Below, one piece after another: positions 34,980-44,943 of a stretch of 64,000 nucleotides of DNA. Within the stretch, counting starts at the first letter, position 1, and each line of letters starts with the position of its first letter. The stretch is from contig QHXQ01000027.1 in the NCBI GenBank assembly GCA_003223935.1, positions 1 to 64,000 of the forward strand, written 5' to 3'. The notes under the pieces are model-generated. The model was not told where the DNA came from, ran no database searches, and saw only the letters and a list, made by a program, of their open reading frames with translations. The DNA comes from Acidobacteriota bacterium. Its GTDB lineage: Bacteria; Acidobacteriota; Blastocatellia; Pyrinomonadales; Pyrinomonadaceae. A program made the position numbers and the translations under genes.

Positions 34980-36376
34980 TTCTTATTCTTTTCCTTTAGC
35001 GCCTTTTCCTTTTGCTCTTTCTCTATTTTCTTTCGCTCTTCTTCTTTTTTCTTATTCTCCTCCTTTAACGTATTTTTGATTCGCGTACACCACTCCGGTG
35101 ATTTACCGTGTATGTCAGAGGACACTTTAGGGGAAACATTCAGTTTTGCCTGAAGGGCATTACGGCTGTTGTCATCACCTTGAAAGTACATCTTAGCTAC
35201 TGAATCAAACCCGACGAGCGCAAAGAGATCGTTCGCACAATCTAAGTCGTAGAGAGTTTTCGCGGCCGGCAGTCCCTGTTCTTCCAAGACTCTGTCGGTG
35301 AAGTATTGCGTCACCCCTTCATCAAGGGGATGGCCTAAGATGGCTCTAAAGCGTCCGTCAGAATGTTTGTGCAGCGCCTCGTGCAGCGCCTCACCGTAAT
35401 TTGCGCGCGGGCGCAGGTGAATCGTATCCGTTTTCGGATGGTAAAACCCCCTGACGGTTTTCAATTCATTCATTTCCTCTGATCCCGATTTGATTTTATT
35501 CAGGTCAATGTAGGCCTTCTCAAACTCCTCATCGGAATCGTGCTGAATGAATTTTTTGGCGACGATCTCCGGTTGTGTCTTGAAATAATTTTTCAGCAGC
35601 TTGCTCTGACTCAGGACAGTCACCAGCAGCTCAGTCGCATGCGCTTCTAAGTAGCGTCTGGGCGAATCAATGCCTGCTTGCTTGAAGGCGTCTGTTTTGT
35701 CCGATCCAGTCGCACCGGCGTCCGGCGTTTTTTGCCTTTGGATTAACGGCGCGGAGCGGCTTTGCTGGACCACGTGAGTTAATTCATGCGCCATGAGTCG
35801 CTGTCCGGCCGCCGTTTCCGGCGCGTATTGTGCGTTGCCGAAGACGACATCGCGCCCGACCGTATAGGCCAACGCATTAAGTGCGCGCGCCGACTGCGCC
35901 GCCTTGGCATTTACGTGCAGGCGGATGGGGCTGAGGTCATAGCCGAGACGCGGCTCCATAAACTTGCGTGTTGCCGGGTCGAGCGGTTGACCGGGCGCAG
36001 ATAATACTTCCTGCACGATGGGTGGAACTGGCGACAGCCGCCCGACGCTTACCGGCAGACGCTCAAGCTGCAAGTTTGCACCGGGCAGGCGCGACATCTG
36101 TTCCGCAACATGCTCAGCCTCTTGCTCGCAAGCGTCACCCGGACTGTTGCTGGCTGATGCTGTCTTAGTTTGCACCGGCGCTTTAGCATTTACTGAAAGC
36201 CGACTGAACTCGTGACCAAAGCGCGCTGTCTCTTTAAGGCCGGAGTCGGTCTCAAAAGCAGGTTCGGCCGGTTGCGACCCCGGCGCGGTTTGATTTCCAA
36301 GCCTGTGCAACGTGCGGAGCTTAGGGCCGTGCGCCGCTTGTTGAGGTTGCCCCTGCTTCTGTGCGTACGTGCGCAT
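34976..36376 (-). CDS. DUF4157 (eCIS-core) protein with C-terminal metallopeptidase-like domain
   Basis: 466 residues. An N-terminal disordered region carries the PGDACEQEAEHVAEQMSR segment that usually precedes DUF4157. Residues about 120-215 are the DUF4157 domain: GQPLDPATRKFMEPRLGYDL, VNAKAAQSARALNALAYTVG, RDVVFGNAQYAPETAAGQRL, MAHELTHVVQQ (HELTH at 197-201). A second domain (about 220-430) has LHEALHKH (HEALH at 332-336) and, 16 residues on, DEGVTQYFT, a gluzincin-type pair. The tail is Lys/Glu-rich (EENKKKEEERKKIEKE). DUF4157 proteins are often cargo of extracellular contractile injection systems; none is seen here. No signal peptide. Confidence 0.85.
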   Translation of the reverse strand: MRTYAQKQGQPQQAAHGPKLRTLHRLGNQTAPGSQPAEPAFETDSGLKETARFGHEFSRLSVNAKAPVQTKTASASNSPGDACEQEAEHVAEQMSRLPGANLQLERLPVSVGRLSPVPPIVQEVLSAPGQPLDPATRKFMEPRLGYDLSPIRLHVNAKAAQSARALNALAYTVGRDVVFGNAQYAPETAAGQRLMAHELTHVVQQSRSAPLIQRQKTPDAGATGSDKTDAFKQAGIDSPRRYLEAHATELLVTVLSQSKLLKNYFKTQPEIVAKKFIQHDSDEEFEKAYIDLNKIKSGSEEMNELKTVRGFYHPKTDTIHLRPRANYGEALHEALHKHSDGRFRAILGHPLDEGVTQYFTDRVLEEQGLPAAKTLYDLDCANDLFALVGFDSVAKMYFQGDDNSRNALQAKLNVSPKVSSDIHGKSPEWCTRIKNTLKEENKKKEEERKKIEKEQKEKALKEKNKK

Positions 36377-36556
36377 AGCCTCTTCTACTGTCGAAGCGTT
36401 GCCGCTCTCATGCCGCGCGTGGCTGCCTCAAGTTTAGACCACACGTTGCGATATATTATCCTTACTTAAATGGATCATAACATGCTTTCCGCGTCATAGT
36501 GCGCGTGTCCGGCGCGTATCTGCCTTATACTGCGCGAGCCGCAGGCGGTGTGTTGC

Positions 36557-37612
36557 ATGGCTGAACTAATAACCGACGTCGAACAGGTCACGCCTGCGTG
36601 GTTGAGCGAAGTGCTGCGGCGTGCGGGCGTGCTCGTGCGTGGACACGTTCGCGCAGTTGAGGTGACGTTGTCGCGTGCGCTGCATGTCTCGCATGTCTGC
36701 CGGCTCGCAGTCACGTACACGGATGATGCGCCGTTGGATGCGCCTGCGCAGTTGTTTCTGAAGCTGTCTGCGCCCGCGCTGCAAGCGCATTACAGTCGCA
36801 AAGAGATTGAGTTCTATGAAAAGGTTGCGCCGCTTGCGCCGGAGTTGCCGTTACTGCGTTGCTTCGATGCTGTGTTTGATGAAGCGACGGGGCGCGCGCA
36901 TCTGTTGCTTGAAGATGTGACTGAGACGCATGGGCAGCCGCCCGCGCCGATGCCGCCGCACGATGGCGAGTGCGAGGCGGTCGTGGATTGTCTCGCCGAA
37001 CTGCACGCGCGTTGGTGGCACGACCCGCGTCTGGGGCAGGAGGTCGGCCAACTGACAACGGCAGCCGAGTTTGCTGAACTGAGACAGCTGATCGAGACGA
37101 AGCTCGCGGGCTTTCTCGATTTTCTCGGCGACCGTCTGTCTGCCGAACGGCGTGCGCGTTATGAACAGGTGCTCGCCGGTTCGATGTACCCTTGGCGGCG
37201 CATGCTCACGCGCGAGGGCCTAACGCTCGCGCATGGCGACGCGCATTGGTGGAACTTTCTCTATCCGCGCAAAGAGGGGCGCGTGCTCATCTTCGACTGG
37301 CATCAGTGGCACGTGGACGCGCCGTTGAAAGACCTTGCCTTTCTGATCGCGCTCAACTGGTATCCCGAACGACGCGCGCGATTGGAGGAGCGACTGTTGC
37401 GCCGTTATCATGCGCAGTTGTTGGCGCGCGGCGTCGAGCGTTTCAGTTGGGCTGATTGCTGGCTCGGTTATCGCCAACAGATAATCCGCGAGTTATTCAT
37501 TCCGATGTGGCAATGGTCGAGCGGGATGGGGCCGAGCGTGTGGTGGTCGGGCTTGGAGAAAGTCTGGCTCGCGTTCGATGATCTAAACTGCGCAGAACTT
37601 TTGGACGATTGA
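36557..37612 (+). CDS. APH-family phosphotransferase (kinase-like)
   Basis: 351 residues from ATG 36557 (the frame is open from a GTG at 36548). An APH/choline-kinase fold is clear: [20 protein letters not shown] with the ATP lysine, [12 protein letters not shown] in the hinge, then the catalytic motif [15 protein letters not shown] (Brenner HxDxxxxN) and [20 protein letters not shown] (DFG-like metal site). Such enzymes phosphorylate small hydroxylated compounds, sometimes antibiotics; the substrate cannot be inferred. It overlaps the next open frame slightly and sits directly before hemL on the same strand. Confidence 0.85.
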   Translation: MAELITDVEQVTPAWLSEVLRRAGVLVRGHVRAVEVTLSRALHVSHVCRLAVTYTDDAPLDAPAQLFLKLSAPALQAHYSRKEIEFYEKVAPLAPELPLLRCFDAVFDEATGRAHLLLEDVTETHGQPPAPMPPHDGECEAVVDCLAELHARWWHDPRLGQEVGQLTTAAEFAELRQLIETKLAGFLDFLGDRLSAERRARYEQVLAGSMYPWRRMLTREGLTLAHGDAHWWNFLYPRKEGRVLIFDWHQWHVDAPLKDLAFLIALNWYPERRARLEERLLRRYHAQLLARGVERFSWADCWLGYRQQIIRELFIPMWQWSSGMGPSVWWSGLEKVWLAFDDLNCAELLDD

Positions 37613-37623
37613 GGGCAACAAGG

Positions 37624-38931
37624 ATGACGGCACAGAGCACAGAGGCACAAGACAAGTCGGCGGCGCTGTTTGCGCGCGCGGTTGAGTTGTTGCCCGGCGG
37701 GGTCAATTCGCCGGTGCGCGCCTTTCGCGGCGTCGGCGGCACGCCGCGTTTTATCCGTGAAGCACAGGGCGCGACGATGACCGACGTGGATGGGCGCACC
37801 TACATTGATTACGTCGGCTCTTGGGGGCCGATGATCTTGGGGCACGCCGATGCGGCAGTCATCGCCGCTTTGCACGATGCGCTCGCGCGCGGCACGAGCT
37901 ACGGTGCGCCGACTGAATTGGAGTGCGAGATTGCGGAAGAGATCATTGATGCCGTGCCGTCAATCGAGATGGTGCGCATGGTCAATAGCGGGACTGAGGC
38001 GACGATGTCCGCGATTCGCCTTGCGCGTGGCGCAACTGGGCGCACGAAGCTCGTCAAGTTCGAGGGCTGCTATCACGGACACGGCGACAGCTTGTTGGTC
38101 AAAGCCGGTTCGGGCGTCGCCACGTTGGGCTTGCCAGATAGTCCCGGCGTGCCCGCATCGGTTGCGCAGAATACGATCACCGCGCCGTTCAACGACGCAG
38201 AGGCACTCGCGCAAGTTTTCGATCAACATGGCGCGGACATCGCCGCCGTCATCATCGAGCCGGTCGTCGGCAACATGGGCTGCGTCGTGCCGCGCGAAGG
38301 CTACTTGCAAGCGGTGCGCGAACTCTGCACACGGCACGGCGCGCTGCTCATCTTCGACGAAGTGATGACCGGCTTTCGCCTCGCGCGCGGCGGCGCGCAA
38401 GAGTTGTACGCCGTCACGCCCGACCTCACGACGCTCGGCAAGATCATCGGCGGCGGTCTGCCCGTCGGCGCTTATGGCGGCAGGCGCGATCTCATGAATC
38501 AGATCGCGCCCGCCGGCCCCGTCTATCAAGCCGGCACGCTCTCCGGCAACCCGCTCGCCATGACCGCCGGTCTCACAACGCTAAAACGTCTGCGCGACAA
38601 GTCTGTCTATGAACAACTCGAACGCACGGGCGCGCGCCTCTGCGCCGGACTTGGCGAGGCAGCGCGCGCAGCAGGCATACAGACTGTCACCAACCGCGTC
38701 GGCTCGATGTTCACAACCTTCTTCACAGACGAACCCGTCAACGATTGGACTGCCGCGAGCAAGAGCGACCGCGACCTGTACGGCCGTTTCTTCCACGCGA
38801 TGCTTGAAGCGGGCATCTACCTCGCGCCTTCACAGTTCGAGGCCGCCTTCATCGGTCTCGCGCACACGGACGAGTTATTAGATCGCACAGTCGAGGCCGC
38901 ACGCGCGGCTTTCGCACAATTGCGCAGTTAA
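37624..38931 (+). CDS. hemL: glutamate-1-semialdehyde 2,1-aminomutase
   Basis: 435 residues from ATG 37624 (GAGGG eight bases upstream). Fold-type I PLP enzyme with all HemL marks: [98 protein letters not shown] and the PLP lysine K273 in [17 protein letters not shown]. It converts glutamate-1-semialdehyde to 5-aminolevulinate in the C5 haem pathway. Length is normal. Other hem genes are not in the window. Confidence 0.97.
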   Translation: MTAQSTEAQDKSAALFARAVELLPGGVNSPVRAFRGVGGTPRFIREAQGATMTDVDGRTYIDYVGSWGPMILGHADAAVIAALHDALARGTSYGAPTELECEIAEEIIDAVPSIEMVRMVNSGTEATMSAIRLARGATGRTKLVKFEGCYHGHGDSLLVKAGSGVATLGLPDSPGVPASVAQNTITAPFNDAEALAQVFDQHGADIAAVIIEPVVGNMGCVVPREGYLQAVRELCTRHGALLIFDEVMTGFRLARGGAQELYAVTPDLTTLGKIIGGGLPVGAYGGRRDLMNQIAPAGPVYQAGTLSGNPLAMTAGLTTLKRLRDKSVYEQLERTGARLCAGLGEAARAAGIQTVTNRVGSMFTTFFTDEPVNDWTAASKSDRDLYGRFFHAMLEAGIYLAPSQFEAAFIGLAHTDELLDRTVEAARAAFAQLRS

Positions 38932-38979
38932 TCTTGGGCGGCAGTATCACCCCAACACAAACTGAAAAAGGAGGCTTTT

Positions 38980-39972
38980 ATGCCAAACGATCCTGCCCTC
39001 GCCTCCGACACTTGCATCTTCTTGGAAGCCATCACCGGCGACGGCGGCAGCCACAACAACAACGATGTCTGGTGGCTCAGCCCGGACATCAAACTCGTCG
39101 GCCCCGCATCCGGCATTGACAAGGCCGACCCCGGTGTCGCCAATCCCGTCGCGGTGACTGTGCATCGCAAACCGGATGCGGATTGCACGCTGACGCCGGG
39201 CACAGAATCTATCGTCATCGAAGTGTGGGTCGGCAACCCTTCGCTCGCCATGACGCCGGACAATCCGGCCAGCACCACTCTGATCCAGAGCATCGGCTCG
39301 CCACTCCCGAACGCAGGCGACAAGCGCGTAGAGGCGTTCGACTGGACGCCGCCCGCAGGTCTGCCCGCAGCCGACCCGCAAAGCCCCGGTCACAAATGTC
39401 TGATCGTGCGCTGCTACCCCGACCCGCTCACGCCGTCTGCGAAAAACTTCTTCGTGCCGGACGAGCCGCACGTCGCGCAGCACAACATCTGCATCGTCCC
39501 CTGCGGCGGGCCACAGACAGAGCGCATACACCCGCGCTGCGGTCTCAACATCCAGACGGTGAACGTGCACGCAGACATTGCTGAGACAGTCACCTTTCGC
39601 GCCGTCTTTGATCGCAGACCCAATCCGTTCGTGCGCGAGGTCGTGCTCCGACGACTAAGCGCATTGCCGGACTTCAAACGCCTCTCCGCCGTGCGCCCGC
39701 GTCGCTTCAATCTGATCCTGCCAGATTTTCCTGACGCGCAGGTGAGCGATCAGACGCAACCCGGTTGTCTCGGCGGACTGTTCGGCGGCGGCCGTTTGCC
39801 GCCCACGTTCGAGGTGCGCGTCGAGCTTCAACCCGCGCAGTTCACACACCTGCGCTTCAACGCGGACATCTCGAACGCCACGCCCGGCGATGCCTTCATC
39901 TTTCACATCCGGCAGGTCGGCTCGGACGGGCACGACCAAGGCGGACTGACGGCCGTGATGGTCGCGGTGTGA
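38980..39972 (+). CDS. hypothetical beta-rich protein
   Basis: 330 residues with an excellent AAAGGAGG ribosome site. No signal peptide. Beta-rich, with segments typical of Ig-like sandwiches (VAVTVHRKPDADCTLTPGTE, IVIEVWVGNPSLAMTP, FDWTPPAG) and several cysteines (IVPCGG, HPRCGLN). The C-terminal ~100 residues (FEVRVELQPAQFTHLRFNAD ... FIFHIRQVGSDGHDQGGLTA) form a second sandwich-like domain. No enzyme motif and no family recognised. It is separated from hemL by 48 bases. Confidence 0.75.
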   Translation: MPNDPALASDTCIFLEAITGDGGSHNNNDVWWLSPDIKLVGPASGIDKADPGVANPVAVTVHRKPDADCTLTPGTESIVIEVWVGNPSLAMTPDNPASTTLIQSIGSPLPNAGDKRVEAFDWTPPAGLPAADPQSPGHKCLIVRCYPDPLTPSAKNFFVPDEPHVAQHNICIVPCGGPQTERIHPRCGLNIQTVNVHADIAETVTFRAVFDRRPNPFVREVVLRRLSALPDFKRLSAVRPRRFNLILPDFPDAQVSDQTQPGCLGGLFGGGRLPPTFEVRVELQPAQFTHLRFNADISNATPGDAFIFHIRQVGSDGHDQGGLTAVMVAV

Positions 39973-40044
39973 GCCTGTCGCAAGAACAGTTCGCGTGCGT
40001 GCGCGTTGTGAGCGTTGTGATTTGTGCTTGTGTGTAGCGGCTAA

Positions 40045-41934
40045 TTAAAGGGACAGGTTGAGCGGCAACTCGACGTGAAAGCTTGTGCCTTGCTGCGGCG
40101 CGCTCTCGACCGAGATGCGCCCGCCGTGCTGCTCGACGATCTTCTTGACGATGGCTAATCCTAAGCCCGTGCCGCGTTTCTTGGTCGTGAAGAACGGCTC
40201 GAAGAGGCGCGCGCGCGTCTGCTCGTCCATGCCGTGCCCTTGATCTGTGACGGTGATGCGCGCGGCCGGGACGGTGGCGGCGTGCGCGCCGTGTGCGCCC
40301 GCTTCGCGGCTGAGCGTTGTGCGCTCGGTCGTGATCGTGATCGGCATTTGCGGCTCGCTCGCGTCCGCAGCATTGGCGATCAGATTGACGAAGACTTGCC
40401 GTAGTTGATCCGCATCCAACTCACCGACCAAAGCCTGCTCTGTGTAGTGCCGCTCGACCGGCGTCTGCTTGACGCGCAGTTTGTCGGCGACGAGTTCGAG
40501 ACTTGTGTCGAGCAGTTCGTTGATGTTGACGGGCGCAAGCGCGAGTTCGCGTTCGCGTGAAAACTCGGTCACATCAATCGTCAACTTATTCAAATGCTCG
40601 ATGCCGCGCTCAACCAACTCAATCGTGTTGTGCGCTTCGGGGTTCTCAGTCATGTCGCGCAGCATGGCGACGCCGAGCCGTATGCTGCCCAGAGGGTTCT
40701 TGATCTCGTGCGCGACCTGCGCCGCCGCTTGCCCCACGGCCGCGAGCGCAGTCTTGCGCCGCAACTCTGCTTCCGCTTCGGCCGCTTCGGTCACATCAAC
40801 GAGCGTGAGAATTTGCCCCTGCTCGCCGTCGAAGTTGAGCGGCGACGACCAGACGTCGTAGCTGCGCGGCGCACGACTCCGATCATCTGCGCCGTCTGTG
40901 TCGAGTAGCCAGCGGCCGTGATAAGTCGCTTGCGTGACGCGCGCCGACGTGGCCGACGTGAGCAGCTTCGTGCCTTCGTCGGCGGCGATCTCATCATAGA
41001 CTGACGCGCCGACCGTAGCCTGTGGGAAGAGTTTGAAGAAGGCGTGATTGGCGCTGCGTATGCGCGCATGAGAATCGAGCGCAGCGACGGCGCTGACCAT
41101 GCCTTCGAGCATCTGCGTGCTGAACTGCCGTTCGCGCCGTGCCGCTTCGAGGCTGGCGCGCAACTGCCGGAAGCGGCGCTGCAACTCCCAGACGGCGAGC
41201 GCCGCGATGATGAGCGCAAGCGCGGCGGCGATGAAGGTCAAACGCGCGATCCGCGCCGCCGCCGCTTGTTCCATGTTGATGCGCTGCCGGCTCAAGTCCT
41301 CTTGCTCGCGCCCCACCTGTTCGAGAAAGCTGTCGAGTTGCAAGGTCAGATCGCGGAAGCGCGTGAAGCCATCGAGCGAATAGCTGCGCGGGTCTTCCGT
41401 TATGTGCAGGTAATCGTCGAGCGTCTGGCGGAAGGCGCGCCCTTGCGGCTCTTGCGCGAACGGCAGACGGTCGAAGGTCGGCAACAGATTTTTCACTTCG
41501 TCGCGCGCGTGGCCCAACTTTTTCTCAAACGGAATGATGATGTCGCCCTGTTGGTCGTGCCGCGCCAACTGCTCTTGGCGCGTGCGCGCTTCAGTATCGA
41601 GCGCGCTCAAGGCGTTGCGCAGTTGCAGCAGATAACTGATCTTGAACGTCTGCCCGCGCTCACTGGTCTGCACATTCTGACTGACCGCGCGCAACTCGTT
41701 CTGACTCAACCAACCCAACCCCGCCACCAACCCGACGAGCAACATGAAACTGATGAGCAGCACCGGCAACAAAGGCTCAACCTCGCGCCCGCCCGGCAAG
41801 TGCCACGCACCAACCGGCGACACAGGCTCGGCGTGCGCGCCGTCTTGTGCCGCCGCGCTCTCTTTAGGCAAGCGGCTATAGACCACACGCCCGCCCTCTT
41901 GCCGTTCGCTGTCTGGTTGCTGTTCGTCAGCCAT
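40045..41934 (-). CDS. membrane sensor histidine kinase (NtrB-like, PAS)
   Basis: 629 residues from ATG 41934; the longer frame to 41994 runs through a heptamer repeat and is not the likely start. Two membrane helices (about 55-78, LLPVLLISFMLLVGLVAGLG; and about 235-255, FIAAALALIIAALAVWEL) flank a periplasmic helical domain. A PAS domain follows, then HisKA with VAHEIKNPLGSIRLGVAML and a HATPase domain (FVNLIANAADAS, VTDQGHGMD, FFTTKKRGTGLGLAIVKKI). It would autophosphorylate the His in HEIKNP and pass phosphate to an unseen response regulator. Confidence 0.92.
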   Translation of the reverse strand: MADEQQPDSERQEGGRVVYSRLPKESAAAQDGAHAEPVSPVGAWHLPGGREVEPLLPVLLISFMLLVGLVAGLGWLSQNELRAVSQNVQTSERGQTFKISYLLQLRNALSALDTEARTRQEQLARHDQQGDIIIPFEKKLGHARDEVKNLLPTFDRLPFAQEPQGRAFRQTLDDYLHITEDPRSYSLDGFTRFRDLTLQLDSFLEQVGREQEDLSRQRINMEQAAAARIARLTFIAAALALIIAALAVWELQRRFRQLRASLEAARRERQFSTQMLEGMVSAVAALDSHARIRSANHAFFKLFPQATVGASVYDEIAADEGTKLLTSATSARVTQATYHGRWLLDTDGADDRSRAPRSYDVWSSPLNFDGEQGQILTLVDVTEAAEAEAELRRKTALAAVGQAAAQVAHEIKNPLGSIRLGVAMLRDMTENPEAHNTIELVERGIEHLNKLTIDVTEFSRERELALAPVNINELLDTSLELVADKLRVKQTPVERHYTEQALVGELDADQLRQVFVNLIANAADASEPQMPITITTERTTLSREAGAHGAHAATVPAARITVTDQGHGMDEQTRARLFEPFFTTKKRGTGLGLAIVKKIVEQHGGRISVESAPQQGTSFHVELPLNLSL

Positions 41935-41941
41935 AAAAAGA

Positions 41942-42017
41942 CAGTGACGAGTGACGAGTGACAAGTGACGAGTTAAGACAAAAGAACTTGTCACTCGTCA
42001 CTTGTCACTCGTCACTG
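41942..42017. repeat. heptamer inverted repeat between histidine kinase and polA
   Basis: Arms 41942-41974 and 41985-42017 match at 30 of 33 positions with a 10-base loop. Each is a run of GTGACGA/GTGACAA heptamers. The right arm contains the polA stop codon, and the left arm begins 7 bases from the kinase start codon. Confidence 0.9.
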
Positions 42018-44747
42018 CTGTTTGACCTCCATCCAATTCGCGCCCGTGCCGACTTCGACTTCGAGCGGCGCATCGAGTTCGACGGCCGTCTCCATCTCAC
42101 GCTTGAGGATCGCCGCTGCGCGTTCAGCTTCTTTCTTCGGCGCTTCGAGCAACAACTCGTCGTGTACCTGCATGACCATACGTGTTTCGAGTCCTTCGCG
42201 CCGCAGTGCCTCGTCAACTTTGAGCATCGCGAGCTTAACGATGTCGCTCGCCGTGCCTTGAATCGGCATGTTGATGGCTTCGCGTTCGGCGCGGGCGCGG
42301 ATTTGGCCGTTGCGGTCGTTGATGGTCGGCAACGGCCGGATGCGGCCGTACATGGAGCGCACGAAGCCGTGCGCGCGGGCCTCTTCGGGAATCTTGTCCA
42401 TGTACTCGCGCACGCCTCTGTAAGTTTTGTAGTAATCCTCGATCACCTGCTTCGCCTCTTTGCGCGAGATGCCGACGCGCTGCGAGAGGCCAAACGGTTC
42501 GACCGCGTAGGCGATGGCGAAGTTGACGATCTTGGCGAAGCGGCGTTTCTCTTTCAATTCCTCTTTCGTCCGCGCGCCGAAGACGAGTTGCGCCGTGCGC
42601 GTGTGTATGTCTGCGCCCTTTTGAAACGCATCGAGCATCACGGGGTCACGCGTGATGTGCGCGAGCAGGCGCAGCTCAAGCTGCGAATAATCGGCCGCGA
42701 CGAACAGGTTGCCCTTATCTGGAATGAACGCGCGGCGAATGCGCCGACCGAGTTCGGTGCGAATCGGAATGTTTTGTAAGTTTGGATCAGATGATGACAA
42801 TCGGCCGGTCGCCGTGACGGTCTGGTTGAGTTGACTGTGAATGCGGCCGTCTGCGCCGACGAGCGCGGGCAGAGAGTCTGTGTAGGTCGCCTTCAGTTTG
42901 TCGAGTTCGCGGTATTCGATGATGAGGCGCGGCAACTCATACTGCTGCGCGAGTTCGTCGAGCACGGCGCGGCTCGTTGAGACTTGGCCGGTCGAAGTCT
43001 TGCGCCCCTTGCTGATGTTCAACTCTTCAAGCACTTCGCCGACCTGCTTGGGCGAACTGATCTTGAACTCGCGCCCTGCCACTTGGTAAATCTGCGCGGT
43101 CAACTTTTCCAACTCCGCGCCGAAGAATTTCGACAACTCCGCAAGTGCATCCGTGTCCACGCGCAAGCCCGCCTGCTCCATGCGATAGAGCAAGGGCGCA
43201 AGCGGCAACTCCATCTCGTTGTAGATCGTTTCGAGACCTTGTTCGAGGATGCGCCCATGCAAGACGTCCGCGACCTGCGCCGTCAAGTCTGCCGTCTCGG
43301 CCGTGCGCCACTGCTCATCAGTCCAACCCTCACGTGTTTCAGTCCAGCCGTCCGACACGCTCGCCTCGCGCGCGAGATCGCCCAAGTCGTACTTGCTGCG
43401 GATCGGATCGAGCAGATAAGCGGCCAGCAACGTGTCGTCCGTGACGCCTTCGAGCGCGATGCCAAGCGGCGCAAGGAGCGCGGTCGCGCGTTTGAGATCG
43501 TGGACGGACTTTTCGAGCAGACCGTTGCCGAGCACATCTCGCAAAGCAGCGGCCGCCGCTTCCGCGCCGGCCTCGAAGTTTGCGAGATCGATGAACGCAG
43601 ACGTATTCGCGGCGCTTGAGATGGCGATGCCCGTCGGCAGTGCTTGCTCGCGCGTAGAGCCTTGCGTGCCCGCGCCCGCAGGCGTGGCATCGGCGACGGC
43701 GAAGGCCCAATGCTCCGTCTCCCAGAGCTTGCGCACGAGCGGTTCAAGGTCGGCCGGCGTGCGGATCACGCGATAACGACGTTCAGCCGAAGGCCCTAAA
43801 TCAACGCTGCCGGCCGCGTCGGCAAACTCGCGCGTGAGATGTTGAAATTCAAGTTCGCGAAAGAGCTTGTAGGCGGCGGCGCGGTCGGGTGGACGTGCGC
43901 GCAGTTGGTCGAGATCGAGTTTGATGTTCACGTCCGTCTTGATCGTGGCCAACTCGCGCGATTGGCGTATGAGATCAACGTTGTCGCGCAAACTCTCGCG
44001 GTAAGTTTTGTGCTTGACCTCGGCCCAATCTTTGAGCGCGTGCTCAATCGAGCCGAACTGTTTGACGATCTGCACCGCGCCTTTTGCGCCGATGCCGGGC
44101 GCCCCCGGAATGTTGTCAACCGAGTCGCCCATCAAGCCCAATAGATCGATCATCTGACGCGGCGGCACGCCGAACTTCTGCTCGACCCAAGCCTCGTCGC
44201 ACCACTCAATCGGCGGCACAGGTTCTTTGCGTTTGACGTTCTGCGAGTTCTGCCGCATGCAGACGATGAGAGGATCGCGCACAAGCTGCGTCATGTCTTT
44301 ATCGTTTGAGACGATGACCGCTTGCAACCCCTGCTCGGCCGCTTGCACGGCGAGCGCGCCGATCACGTCGTCGGCTTCATAACCCGGCATGTTCAAGATT
44401 GGAATATTGAAGACTTCGCAGACGCGGATGATGTAAGGGATTTGCGAAGCGAGTTCGTCGGGCATCTCGGCGCGATGTGCTTTGTAGTGCGCGGCCATCT
44501 CGTGGCGAAACGTCGGCACGCCGGATTCAAAGACGGCGGCGATGTAATGCGGCTGTTCGTCTGCGAGCAGTTTGCGCAGCATGTTGGTGAAGACGAAGAC
44601 GGCCTGCGTCACTTGCCCGCTGCTATTGCGCAACGGCTCCATGCGCCCGCCCATCGGCGCAAAGAACGCGCGGAAGATGTGCGAGAACGAATCTATGAGA
44701 AAGACGCGCTCGGTCGGCTGCGGTGTCGAACCCTGTTGGCTTGGCAT
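42012..44747 (-). CDS. polA: DNA polymerase I
   Basis: 911 residues from ATG 44747; the frame is open into a heptamer repeat to 44786. Residues 1 to about 290 are the 5'-3' exonuclease (LIDSFSHIFRAFFA, MPGYEADDVIGALA, VSNDKDMTQLV, GAPGIGAKGAVQIV). About 300-480 is the proofreading-type fold, but the Exo I D-x-E is gone (WAFAVADATPAG). The polymerase follows: motif A DYSQLELRLLAHIT, O-helix RRFAKIVNFAIAYAVEPFGL, motif C VMQVHDELLLEAP. The O-helix has NFAIAYA where most Pol I enzymes have NFGxxYG. It is used in Okazaki-fragment processing and repair. Confidence 0.95.
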   Translation of the reverse strand: MPSQQGSTPQPTERVFLIDSFSHIFRAFFAPMGGRMEPLRNSSGQVTQAVFVFTNMLRKLLADEQPHYIAAVFESGVPTFRHEMAAHYKAHRAEMPDELASQIPYIIRVCEVFNIPILNMPGYEADDVIGALAVQAAEQGLQAVIVSNDKDMTQLVRDPLIVCMRQNSQNVKRKEPVPPIEWCDEAWVEQKFGVPPRQMIDLLGLMGDSVDNIPGAPGIGAKGAVQIVKQFGSIEHALKDWAEVKHKTYRESLRDNVDLIRQSRELATIKTDVNIKLDLDQLRARPPDRAAAYKLFRELEFQHLTREFADAAGSVDLGPSAERRYRVIRTPADLEPLVRKLWETEHWAFAVADATPAGAGTQGSTREQALPTGIAISSAANTSAFIDLANFEAGAEAAAAALRDVLGNGLLEKSVHDLKRATALLAPLGIALEGVTDDTLLAAYLLDPIRSKYDLGDLAREASVSDGWTETREGWTDEQWRTAETADLTAQVADVLHGRILEQGLETIYNEMELPLAPLLYRMEQAGLRVDTDALAELSKFFGAELEKLTAQIYQVAGREFKISSPKQVGEVLEELNISKGRKTSTGQVSTSRAVLDELAQQYELPRLIIEYRELDKLKATYTDSLPALVGADGRIHSQLNQTVTATGRLSSSDPNLQNIPIRTELGRRIRRAFIPDKGNLFVAADYSQLELRLLAHITRDPVMLDAFQKGADIHTRTAQLVFGARTKEELKEKRRFAKIVNFAIAYAVEPFGLSQRVGISRKEAKQVIEDYYKTYRGVREYMDKIPEEARAHGFVRSMYGRIRPLPTINDRNGQIRARAEREAINMPIQGTASDIVKLAMLKVDEALRREGLETRMVMQVHDELLLEAPKKEAERAAAILKREMETAVELDAPLEVEVGTGANWMEVKQQ

Positions 44748-44778
44748 TGTGAGCTTGATGATAGAGAAAGCTAAAAGG

Positions 44779-44847
44779 AGTGACAAGTGATAAGTGACGA
44801 GTGCCGAGCAAGACTTGTCTTTAACTTGTCACTTGTCACTCATCACT
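44779..44847. repeat. heptamer inverted repeat upstream of polA
   Basis: Arms 44779-44802 and 44824-44847 pair at 20 of 24 positions around a 21-base loop. Heptamers are of the GTGACAA/GTGATAA type, the same family as the repeat at 41942-42017 on the other side of polA. Confidence 0.8.
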
Positions 44848-44943
44848 ATTCTTGACTGTTGCACCTGCGCCGCACAGTTGTGGTCTGTGCGCCACGATTG
44901 GGCGCGTGCGCAGGATAATTTCTCGTTAATTTAGGCGAACATC

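Noticed and set aside
44747-44786. Longer N-terminus for DNA polymerase I
   Set aside because: The extra residues are read from a heptamer repeat; the ATG at 44747 gives the usual start of the family.
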